Notes under the pieces: model-generated
Databases searched by the model: none
What the model was told of the DNA's origin: nothing
The model's input: the letters and a program-made list of their open reading frames with translations, nothing else
Translations under genes and position numbers: made by a program
In this document: positions 1-6,951 of the stretch, piece after piece
Layout: each line of letters begins with the position of its first letter
Numbering within the stretch: position 1 is the first letter of the stretch
Assembly (NCBI GenBank): GCA_002364085.1
Contig: DEXK01000013.1
Span: forward strand, 248,001 to 312,000
DNA from: Balneolaceae bacterium UBA3186
GTDB lineage: Bacteria; Bacteroidota; Rhodothermia; Balneolales; Balneolaceae
Direction of reading: 5' to 3'
DNA: 64,000 nucleotides

Positions 1-169
1 AAGTAAGTAGACCCCACCAGTTTGAGATTCCGGGCAGGCTGTCATCTTGCAATATAAAATGAGTAACGATCCCTCCGTGGAAATGTTCAAATAACAAATG
101 AACAAATACCAATAATGCAGAGAATAGTGTAATGAATACTTTGTTTTTTTTGATGAGTTCTAATTCCAC
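1..169 (-). CDS. Membrane protein, 5' end only (partial)
   Basis: This open frame was read directly from the minus strand and continues past the left edge, so only the first 56 residues are visible. A GTG at 167-169 is the only sensible start: an in-frame stop lies about 40 bases upstream with no ATG between. The protein begins MELELIKKNK, has a hydrophobic helix at about residues 11-27, then HFHGGIVTH and LPGISNWWGLL. The His-Gly-Gly and ISNWWG pattern resembles uncharacterised integral membrane proteins I have seen in Bacteroidota, but I cannot name a function. No ribosome-binding site is evident. The frame, the hydrophobic segment and the conserved-looking motifs make a chance frame unlikely. 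Confidence 0.6.
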   Translation of the reverse strand, partial: MELELIKKNKVFITLFSALLVFVHLLFEHFHGGIVTHFILQDDSLPGISNWWGLLT

Positions 170-286
170 AGAAAGATAAGTTAATTGATAGACGCAAAGT
201 AATACTGGGATTTAAATACTTTGTTGCAGTTTCATATTCCCAATTCACCAATTCCTCCAACTAACGTTTGAACTGGAATTGCTACC

Positions 287-474
287 TACTTTTGTCTTGA
301 TACAAAAGTAGCAAAAGATCAAGCCGAAGTATTTAAGACGGGTTCACTGATCCTGCGCTGAATAATCCTAAAGGTCTTCGTTCGATCAGATGCAGTTCTA
401 GATTTCTCACCAGAAAGGATTATTCCTGCTTCGCAGACGCATCCGGATCACGCTCTCTTATCCGTCTTAAATAC
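287..474. repeat. Large palindromic dispersed element, copy 1
   Basis: The element opens with a 24-base hairpin, TACTTTTGT...ACAAAAGTA (287-310). It continues with an outer 13-bp perfect stem GTATTTAAGACGG (329-341) with CCGTCTTAAATAC (462-474), enclosing an inner 10-bp perfect stem GAATAATCCT (360-369) with AGGATTATTC (416-425). A second copy at 61955-62142 keeps the same architecture with compensating base changes. Flanks 170-286 and 475-633 are AT-rich and show no gene. The copies lie about 61 kb apart in non-coding DNA. A mobile palindromic element or a structured RNA would both fit; no transposase gene is nearby. Confidence 0.85.
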
Positions 475-633
475 TAAGGGCGGATTTTCCCAAACTATCA
501 TTACTAATTTGCTAACGAATTATTTGACATCGAAAGAGCTGACGCTTTCATTAAATAAATGGGCTATTCTAAATTGAAAAATTCTTAATTCTTCATTGAA
601 TCATTCCTAATTCACCTATTTTCATATTCCTAA

Positions 634-1011
634 TTACTTACTGCCTCTCAATATATTTTCCATCTTTTTTCCTCTGGCAAGTTCATCTATCAGCTTGTCC
701 AGATAGCGGCATTCCCGGGTGGTTTTATTGGTGATCTCTTCAACTCTGTAGCCACAAATCACTCCGGTGATAAGATGTGCGTTGGGATTTAATGTAGCGC
801 CTTTAAAGAAATCCTCGAAGTTTACTTTAGAATCGATCAACTCCTGAATTTTCTGTTCATCATAACCGGTAAGCCACTCAATAACCTGATGAAGTTCTTC
901 TTTAGTCTTTCCTTTCTTTTCTACTTTGGCTACATAATGTGGATACACTGAAGCAAAGGTCATCTGGGCTATACGTTCATCGTGATGGCTGGTATCTGTC
1001 TTTGCTGGCAT
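634..1011 (-). CDS. DUF2200 domain-containing protein
   Basis: A 125-residue cytosolic protein that matches the DUF2200 pattern from memory: MTFASVYPHYVAKVEKKGKTKEEL near the N-terminus, WLTGYDEQ in the middle, LITGVICGYRVEEI, then RYLDKLIDELARGKKMENILR at the end. The biochemical role of this family is unknown. Length is normal for the family. The N-terminal extension (MPAKTDTSHHDERI) is a little longer than usual, so a start further in is possible. A perfect 13-base palindrome, GAGTTTAAAACTC (1034-1046), lies just upstream and could be an operator or simply a hairpin. The gene stands alone between repeat-rich stretches. Confidence 0.85.
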   Translation of the reverse strand: MPAKTDTSHHDERIAQMTFASVYPHYVAKVEKKGKTKEELHQVIEWLTGYDEQKIQELIDSKVNFEDFFKGATLNPNAHLITGVICGYRVEEITNKTTRECRYLDKLIDELARGKKMENILRGSK

Positions 1012-1182
1012 AGGTTGATCCGGTTTTTATTCCGAGTTTAAAACTCAGGGAAGTTTATTTAAATAAGTCTTATAAAAAAGCAGTTCAACTAAATAATGAA
1101 TCAGAAGAACAGAATAAATAAACAAGAAATCTCCTCAAACTACAACTTGGGCATCTCATTTTTGGAGTCATGTAGTTTCGAT

Positions 1183-1308
1183 CAACGTTGTGCATATGGC
1201 TTGTGGCGGTTTTCGAAGCACTTTCCTGTCCCACGAAACTAAAGCTTGCTACGGAGCGAAAACCTTGCGGGTAGCCGTTCACCCGCCATAAGCTATATGC
1301 TTTGTTGG
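1183..1308. repeat. attC-like imperfect palindrome
   Basis: Two long arms, CAACGTTGTGCATATGGCT... (1183-1209) and ...AGCTATATGCTTTGTTGG (1283-1308), pair imperfectly with bulged bases around GCATATGGCTTGTGGCGG. They enclose about 70 bases with smaller inverted repeats, GGTTTTCG (1208-1215) with CGAAAACC (1257-1264). A short TAGTTTCG/CGAAACTA pair (1173-1180, 1234-1241) overlaps them. Size, bulged arms and position right after the stop of the neighbouring gene resemble an integron attC site. The terminal bases, however, do not fit the GTTRRRY/RYYYAAC core exactly, so the assignment is tentative. Confidence 0.45.
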
Positions 1309-1320
1309 TAACAGTCTTTT

Positions 1321-1821
1321 TTATTCTTTTTCAAATTTATATTCTGGTTCAACTGGTGGATTCTTCTCCCTAAAAAATTCTATGATTTCCATTTCTTTCT
1401 GACCGTTTAATAATCCACCAATTATGAGTTTTTTCGGGTCTATAAAACTTCTTCCAATGAAAATTTTCGATGGCTTCATTTGGGGTAGCGATTCTCTATT
1501 GTGTTGAACCCAATTTTCTATTTCAATGATCAACTTTCCGTCCTTGGAATCCCGAAATTTCAAGTCATCTTTAATCTCTCGATATTCTTCAAGGCAATAG
1601 TCGTAGAGTCCATTTTTTAGAATCTTCTTATTGTTGTCAAGGAATTGCTTTAAATTTTTGAGCCTTTCTTTGTTATCAATATCAACGTTCAATATTTCAA
1701 CTTTTTCTACTTCTATTTCAGTCTTGATTATATATTCAAGGACGGCTTCTGAAAGTCGCATTTTATTCATCTCAATGGTGAATTGAATTGTATTTGATTT
1801 CAGAATTTCGAATTTGTCCAT
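1321..1821 (-). CDS. Hypothetical protein next to attC-like palindrome
   Basis: I do not recognise this 166-residue protein. It is charged and probably soluble, with lysine- and glutamate-rich helices (DIDNKERLKNLKQFLDNNKK), a WVQHNRESLPQ stretch and an IFIGRSFIDPKKLIIGG segment; no signal peptide or membrane span is visible. The reading frame starts at ATG 1819-1821 and stops 12 bases before the attC-like palindrome. Upstream of the start lies TTGTTGGCAACAA, itself palindromic. Single gene, short flanks and a trailing palindrome are the layout of an integron-type cassette, which is inference. There is no neighbouring integrase in the window. Confidence 0.6.
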   Translation of the reverse strand: MDKFEILKSNTIQFTIEMNKMRLSEAVLEYIIKTEIEVEKVEILNVDIDNKERLKNLKQFLDNNKKILKNGLYDYCLEEYREIKDDLKFRDSKDGKLIIEIENWVQHNRESLPQMKPSKIFIGRSFIDPKKLIIGGLLNGQKEMEIIEFFREKNPPVEPEYKFEKE

Positions 1822-1970
1822 GTTTAGTTTATTAAATTGTTGCCAACAAGAGAGTAAAGTGAACTTTATTCACTTTATCCCTATTTCATGTTTAAGTTTT
1901 ATTCATTTTATTTTTTAATAAGTAAGAGTAAAATGAATAAACAAGATATACACAATTAAAACCAACTAAA

Positions 1971-3470
1971 TCAATACTTAGCCGGAGTTCCCGCAGCCGG
2001 TAAGGAATTTTCTATAAATTCACGAATATCATCATTGGCATTTTTCAGGTCTTCGGCGCGTAAATACATCATGTGTCCACTGCGGTAGCCTTTAAATGAA
2101 AAACGATCTTTCATTTTGCCACTTGGGTCGATCTGCCACATAGTATATTTGGCATCAAAATATTTGGTGGCTCCATCATAATATCCACTCTGAACCATCG
2201 TGTGTAAAAATGGATTTTGTGCCATTGCCTGACGTAAATTCTCGCCGGTGTTGTTTCCGGTTCTGTCCCAAGGACCAACAGGACCGAACATATTGTATTT
2301 CAGATCAGTCTTGAAATTCAGATGATTCGCAAAGTAGTAATTGATGGCGGGAGTAAAGGAATGCAGCCAGGATGTAAGCTCAGAGTTAAAATCAGGGCTG
2401 CTTCCTGCATCAGTTCTGTCCAATCCTTTGTAGCGGGAATCCAATCTTCCTACGGTATGACCTTCATCACGAAGCAATTCTTTCCAGAAAAAGGAGGGAG
2501 GTACATCCAGATTATGTTGAAGGATCACTTTTTTAGAAATTCCTGAATAACGAGCCATCATTTCCGCTGCTTGTTCACGTTCTTCATCACTCACAAAACC
2601 ACCTTTGGCAAGCACAGGCATTAATTCATTAACGGCATATTCTTCAGCAAGCGGTAAAATTTCCAACAGATCTTTGGATTGCAGATCACTTGGTAGTTTG
2701 TTGTGATACCAAGCCGCCGCTGTGAAGTAAGGAAGTCGGAGGGAAGCTCCGAGCGGTCCGTCTCTTCTGCGTTCAGAGGTATGAACCCCTAATTCCGTCG
2801 GAGACACTAAGATTACTCCGTTTATATACATCCATTGTCTGCTTTGGAGCGCTAAAGCCAAACCTGAAACTCTGGTAGTTCCGTAACTTTCGCCGATCAA
2901 ATATTTTGGCGATCTCCAGCGATTTACTCTGGTCATAAACAGATTGATCCATTCTGCCAGATATGCGATATCCTGGTTAACTCCGAAGAATTGTTTTCTG
3001 TTTGCTTCTTCATCCAAAATTCTGGAATAGCCGGTATTTACAGGATTCACAAAAACTATATCAGCAACATCTAAAATAGAATGAGGATTGTCTTTTACTC
3101 CATAAGGCTGAATTGGAAATCCTTCATCATCGATACGCAATACTTTGGGTCCGGTATAAGCCAAATGCATCCAAACGGAAGCAGAACCCGGTCCGCCGTT
3201 GAACGAGATCATTAGTGGTCGGCGGCTATCGTCTTTGATATCGGTTCTTTTGTAGTAAGTATAATTCAGCGTAGCGATAGGCTCCATATCGTCATTAAAA
3301 ACCGGCTGAAATCCTGTAGTTGCAGAGTATGGGATTTTCTGTCCATTGATCGTGACTTCATGCGTAGTTTCAACCGTTTTATCTGCATGATCGGGTAGCG
3401 AAAATTTTTGAGCAGTTACCGATGTTAGCAGAAGTACTAGGAATAGAGCCGTTGAGAAGAATCGTTTCAT
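1971..3470 (-). CDS. Secreted serine carboxypeptidase-like protein, peptidase family S10
   Basis: A 499-residue alpha/beta-hydrolase of the S10 family, which removes C-terminal residues from peptides. A signal peptide occupies residues 1-20 (MKRFF... ending SVTA-QK), so it acts outside the cytoplasm. The oxyanion segment FNGGPGSAS is at 90-98, the nucleophile Ser195 sits in GESYG, and Asp432 (YYDGATKYF) and His466 (YRSGHMMY) complete the triad. Length is typical for bacterial S10 proteins. The gene is monocistronic, with about 150 bases before the next gene on one side and a 900-base repeat region on its 5' side. Substrate specificity cannot be read from sequence. Confidence 0.9.
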   Translation of the reverse strand: MKRFFSTALFLVLLLTSVTAQKFSLPDHADKTVETTHEVTINGQKIPYSATTGFQPVFNDDMEPIATLNYTYYKRTDIKDDSRRPLMISFNGGPGSASVWMHLAYTGPKVLRIDDEGFPIQPYGVKDNPHSILDVADIVFVNPVNTGYSRILDEEANRKQFFGVNQDIAYLAEWINLFMTRVNRWRSPKYLIGESYGTTRVSGLALALQSRQWMYINGVILVSPTELGVHTSERRRDGPLGASLRLPYFTAAAWYHNKLPSDLQSKDLLEILPLAEEYAVNELMPVLAKGGFVSDEEREQAAEMMARYSGISKKVILQHNLDVPPSFFWKELLRDEGHTVGRLDSRYKGLDRTDAGSSPDFNSELTSWLHSFTPAINYYFANHLNFKTDLKYNMFGPVGPWDRTGNNTGENLRQAMAQNPFLHTMVQSGYYDGATKYFDAKYTMWQIDPSGKMKDRFSFKGYRSGHMMYLRAEDLKNANDDIREFIENSLPAAGTPAKY

Positions 3471-3626
3471 AATTTGATAGAGTTAGTTTTGATCAAAATA
3501 CTATTGGAAAAGCAATAATGCAGAAAATCAATCAGAGCGATTACAAATTTTTAATTAAGCGGGATGGGTAAGTCTTTTTAGGTCTCGTGTATTTTTTTCC
3601 AAGTTTTCCTTTGCTTAAAGAATAGG

Positions 3627-4292
3627 GTCATCCTGAACTTGTTTCAGGATCTTAGTGGGATTTATTTCTAGTTGCTATATCCGGGACACCGATCAACGCT
3701 GTGTGAACTTCCATTACATCGATATACGGTCATTCCTGCGAAGGCAGGAATCCGGATCGTTATCACAAGCATAATCTCCTAAAACTATCCGGATCTCGGG
3801 CATACGCCCCGAGATGACTTTAACTTGCTTTGGTTATTGATGAAGAAACGGACCTCCCCGGTGCCGAAACAAATTCTTGGGTTCTGAGTAGTTTGCCCCT
3901 TCTTGGATGAGGATGGGAATTCCCGAGTAGATTCTAAATTTTATCAACGAGTCCTCCTTCTGTTGCAGGAGCTTGCCTTTAATCGCAGCGGGATAAATCC
4001 CTGGCTGGTGTATCTGATTAAATCTGTGGCTCCACCAACACTCCCAATCAAGTTTACCAGTGAGGACTTTAGTCCGACCGGCTTCTCTTCGTAGTTAAAA
4101 TCCTCGTCCACAAAACCGCAGGGCTGAAGCCCTTGCTAGCTCATGTGATAATTCAAGAAAATAAACATAGCCTTTATTCATGGTAGTAAGACAGATTCAA
4201 GACCTATTCCTTACAAAGATCCTGAAACAAGTTCAGGATGACCTACTTAAATATCTAATTTGATAATTTAAACTAGGAGGACGTTTACGTCC
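3627..4292. repeat. Hairpin-repeat island (REP-like modules)
   Basis: The 900-base gap 3471-4370 has no credible gene. It holds a chain of hairpin modules. Module A (3627-3652) pairs ATCCTGAA with TTCAGGAT and is repeated inverted at 4217-4242. Module B is ATTCCTGC-GAAG-GCAGGAAT (3732-3751). Module C is ATCTCGGG...CCCGAGAT (3793-3815). Module D starts CGGACCTCCCCGG at 3849. Short palindromes follow: GGGATAAATCCC (3990-4001), GGACTTTAGTCC (4064-4075), AGGGCTGAAGCCCT (4120-4133) and GGACGTTTACGTCC (4279-4292). Modules A-D recur at 61.5-62.5 kb in a different order. Stretches 3471-3626 and 4293-4370 show nothing else. Confidence 0.85.
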
Positions 4293-4370
4293 GGAGAGTT
4301 AGTACATTTTTGAAAGAATACATCTAAGCGTGACACTTGAACCAGTACTTCAGGAAATATCAAAAAGACA

Positions 4371-5786
4371 TTAATCATCTGAATTTAAATTTTTCATAAA
4401 CTCCACAAACCTCTTTGGTAATTCAAAAGGTCGTTCTGCAGGAATAGGAGGAAGGGTAGGCTGTGGATCGATAGTTGGTTTTTCGGGACGAAGTTCCGGT
4501 GTCCAGATAAAACCTTCCAATCGTCGGCTATTCAATTCGGTATACTCGGGTAAAAACAATCCCTGATTTTGTCCCATTTTAGCTTCAACCATCTCACCGT
4601 TTTCGAAGATCAGAACTGTTTTGGGAGAAGTACTTTCAAATGCTCCGTCCGGTTCATTATTCTCGTTAGTGATATGATATAAAACTTCGCTGTTTGGATA
4701 TATTTGGATTCTGGAAATGTTTCCATTTTTGAAATCTGCAATGAGTGTATCACCTTTGATCTGATTTAATCTTCCCGTCACTGTGTCTTCCTGAACGGCA
4801 AATGGTTTCGGATAGGAGGTCAAGCTTTGAACTTCGCTACTATCGAGTTGAACAAAGATATAAGGACCGGAGAGCTGAATATTTTTATTCCAGGCTTTGG
4901 GATCTCCTCTTAACCGGAAGAGTTCTGTATCAGAATTGTAAAGCAAAGTATCTGAAAGAGAAGAGAATTTTTCTGTCCATACATGTACTTCGGTAAAAGC
5001 ATCTATAGTTGTGGTGGAATCTTTTTCATTGAGCTCAATTTCTTCAGCAAAAATGTGAGTGGTGTCAGATTTTAGCGAATCTTCTATTGAGCGACGAAGG
5101 TAGCCGTTGCCTCTAAGATATCGTCTTCCGGTAGAATCAGCTTCTAAATAATCTCCGGTAAGCAAAGCATTATTTGTGCTGTCAATAACCAGAAGATTAT
5201 CAAACAAGCGAAGAAATTTGGATTTACGATTAATGAACAAACTATCGCCTTCTACATATTGAGCTGAATCTTCAAGTTGAACATTTCCACGAAATTCGGC
5301 ACTGTCCTGATTTTGAAAATAGACTCCGGATTGAGCTTTCAAAATTCCATTCTCGTTGTCTTCTAATCTGATCTCATCCAAAAAACGACCAACTTTAGAG
5401 ACAAAATTAAAGTCTACTTTATTTCCGAATAGCAGGGTGCTGTCCTGTTTAATAATTACCCGACCTCTGAGTTGGCTGAAATCGAGCACATTGTAATAGA
5501 CCAAGGAATCGGTCCAGATAGTTTCGGTCGGGGTGGTGATCTGAATGTTTCCAAAGGCTCTGAACTCATCTTTTTCGAGGAATTGCCAGGCACTGTCGCA
5601 TACAATTGTAAAACCACCGGTTCTTAATCTGGCTTCATATAATTTTCGGATGGGCTCTCCATCTACTGTAATGCTTTTCAGTGTTTTAACACTTTCTATC
5701 TGAACAGTGGTCTGGCCAAGAACAGCAGTAGTATTGATGCTAAGTAGCACTATCAAAAAAGGAAGGTATTTGATGGCTTTTTTCAA
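4371..5786 (-). CDS. OstA/LptA-like outer-membrane assembly protein
   Basis: A 471-residue exported protein with a signal peptide (hydrophobic residues 8-23, ending LGQ). Its body is a run of beta-strand repeats typical of the OstA-like N-terminal domain shared by LptA and LptD, for example AFGNIQITTPTETIWTDSL, FRGNVQLEDSAQYVEGDSLF and LLTGDYLEADSTGRRYLRGNGYL. The tail is proline-rich (PTIDPQPTLPPIPAERP). It overlaps the lptC-like gene by 4 bases, which fits a role in carrying LPS between membranes. Bacteroidota often carry such an enlarged OstA-like protein in place of a short LptA. Exact role is inferred from family and neighbour. Confidence 0.8.
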   Translation of the reverse strand: MKKAIKYLPFLIVLLSINTTAVLGQTTVQIESVKTLKSITVDGEPIRKLYEARLRTGGFTIVCDSAWQFLEKDEFRAFGNIQITTPTETIWTDSLVYYNVLDFSQLRGRVIIKQDSTLLFGNKVDFNFVSKVGRFLDEIRLEDNENGILKAQSGVYFQNQDSAEFRGNVQLEDSAQYVEGDSLFINRKSKFLRLFDNLLVIDSTNNALLTGDYLEADSTGRRYLRGNGYLRRSIEDSLKSDTTHIFAEEIELNEKDSTTTIDAFTEVHVWTEKFSSLSDTLLYNSDTELFRLRGDPKAWNKNIQLSGPYIFVQLDSSEVQSLTSYPKPFAVQEDTVTGRLNQIKGDTLIADFKNGNISRIQIYPNSEVLYHITNENNEPDGAFESTSPKTVLIFENGEMVEAKMGQNQGLFLPEYTELNSRRLEGFIWTPELRPEKPTIDPQPTLPPIPAERPFELPKRFVEFMKNLNSDD

Positions 5787-6334
5787 TTGAACTGAGTTTT
5801 TCCTGTTACTTCAGTCAGAGTATAATTTGTAAGATCTGTATTCCCAACAAATCCTGTTGCTGCAATACTGTCTGTTTTTGTGATGATGAGAACTCTTCCA
5901 GGGGTTGTAACTTCGTCATCTTCTCTCAGCCATTTCAAATAATCGGAATATAGGAATCGTCCGTTTTGAGAATGAACGATCACATTTCCGAACAATTCGA
6001 ATTGCGCATCTTTAGGTAAGTAAATGGCACTATCTGCAGAAACTTCGGTATCTAAGGAATCACTTTTAAAAATATCAATAGAAACAGGACCGCTAAGATA
6101 GGTTGTTTTTGTACGATCTTTAGTAATAGAAAGGGCGCGGCTACTTTTAAGATTAAGTTTCAAAGCTCCATTTTCTATGACATCCATGTTAAGATTCCTG
6201 GTTGTGGAACTGGTTATAAGAGAATCTCCCAAAGCTTCCTGGATGCGCTCGTTATCATATTCTGATAATTGAGTGCATTGAGCAATCATAAGAAAAATAA
6301 AAGCTAAAGCAATTATGTAGTTAAGTGGTCCCAA
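5783..6334 (-). CDS. lptC: LPS export periplasmic protein LptC-like
   Basis: A 183-residue protein with one N-terminal hydrophobic helix (residues 4-19) and a Cys at position 20 in MIAQC, a weak lipobox. LptC forms the periplasmic bridge between the LptBFG transporter and LptA. Visible LptC-like strands are LKLNLKSSRALSITKDRTKTTYLSGPVSIDIF, FELFGNVIVHSQNG and FLYSDYLKWLREDDEVTTPG. The start codon lies inside the end of upp (14-base overlap) and its own end overlaps the OstA-like gene by 4 bases, so all are probably translated from one message. The short overlaps and the paired lptC-OstA order support the call more than overall similarity, which is always low in LptC. Confidence 0.8.
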   Translation of the reverse strand: MGPLNYIIALAFIFLMIAQCTQLSEYDNERIQEALGDSLITSSTTRNLNMDVIENGALKLNLKSSRALSITKDRTKTTYLSGPVSIDIFKSDSLDTEVSADSAIYLPKDAQFELFGNVIVHSQNGRFLYSDYLKWLREDDEVTTPGRVLIITKTDSIAATGFVGNTDLTNYTLTEVTGKTQFN

Positions 6335-6947
6335 AATAACGATCTCCGGCGTCTCCCAAGCCGGGGATTATATAGGCTTGGTCATTAAGCTTTTCATCGA
6401 TTGAGGCAGTAATAATTGGTACATCGGGATGATCGGTTTGCAGACGTTCGATCCCTTCAGGTGCAGCAATAAGTGCTACAAATCGAATGTTTTTTGCTCC
6501 GGATTCTTTCAGGAATTTTATAGCATGGCTGCCGCTGCCACCTGTGGCAAGCATAGGATCAACAACCAAAGTAAAAGCGTCTTCTATACCATTTGGAAGG
6601 TTGTGATAGTAGTTAACCGGCTCGTGAGTTTCTTCATCTCGATACACACCAATATGCCCTACTTTTGCCTCCGGAATAAAATTGATAATACCATCTACAA
6701 GACTTAGCCCTGCTCGGAGAATAGGTATTACCACAACATCGGTAGAAGGAAAGAAACCACTCGTTTTTTGAATAGGAGTTTCAACTTCAAATTCAGTTAA
6801 GGGTAATTCACTTAAAGCGTGGTAGGCTAATATATTTCCGATATTAGCCATTGCGCGCCTGAATGAAGCCGTTTTGGTAGTCTTATCCCGTAAAGCAGTT
6901 AAATAAATATCAATTACGGGATGGTCGACTTCCAATACATTATTCAT
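6321..6947 (-). CDS. upp: Uracil phosphoribosyltransferase
   Basis: A 208-residue salvage enzyme converting uracil plus PRPP to UMP in the cytosol. The PRPP-binding motif LVVDPMLATGGSGSHA is at 127-141. The family hallmarks ILRAGLSLVDGI (76-87), IGVYRDEETHEPVNYY (99-114) and the C-terminal PGLGDAGDRYFGT are all present, and the length is exactly as expected. It starts 4 bases after the stop of the AGCS symporter and overlaps lptC by 14 bases. The coupling to LPS export looks like simple operon packing rather than a functional link. Confidence 0.97.
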   Translation of the reverse strand: MNNVLEVDHPVIDIYLTALRDKTTKTASFRRAMANIGNILAYHALSELPLTEFEVETPIQKTSGFFPSTDVVVIPILRAGLSLVDGIINFIPEAKVGHIGVYRDEETHEPVNYYHNLPNGIEDAFTLVVDPMLATGGSGSHAIKFLKESGAKNIRFVALIAAPEGIERLQTDHPDVPIITASIDEKLNDQAYIIPGLGDAGDRYFGTT

Positions 6948-6951
6948 AAAA

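Noticed and set aside
1085..1282. Minus-strand open frame across the attC-like palindrome
   Set aside because: Its sequence follows the palindrome and its nested hairpins, has no plausible domain and no coding character.
3903..4094. Plus-strand open frame (63 codons) in the hairpin island
   Set aside because: It is a translation of repeat module D plus short palindromes. The other copies of module D do not keep the same frame.
4802..4996. Plus-strand frame within the OstA-like gene, as an example of several antisense frames
   Set aside because: It lies wholly inside a well-supported minus-strand gene and shows no coding features. Frames at 7411, 11036, 14192, 16884 and similar positions were treated likewise.
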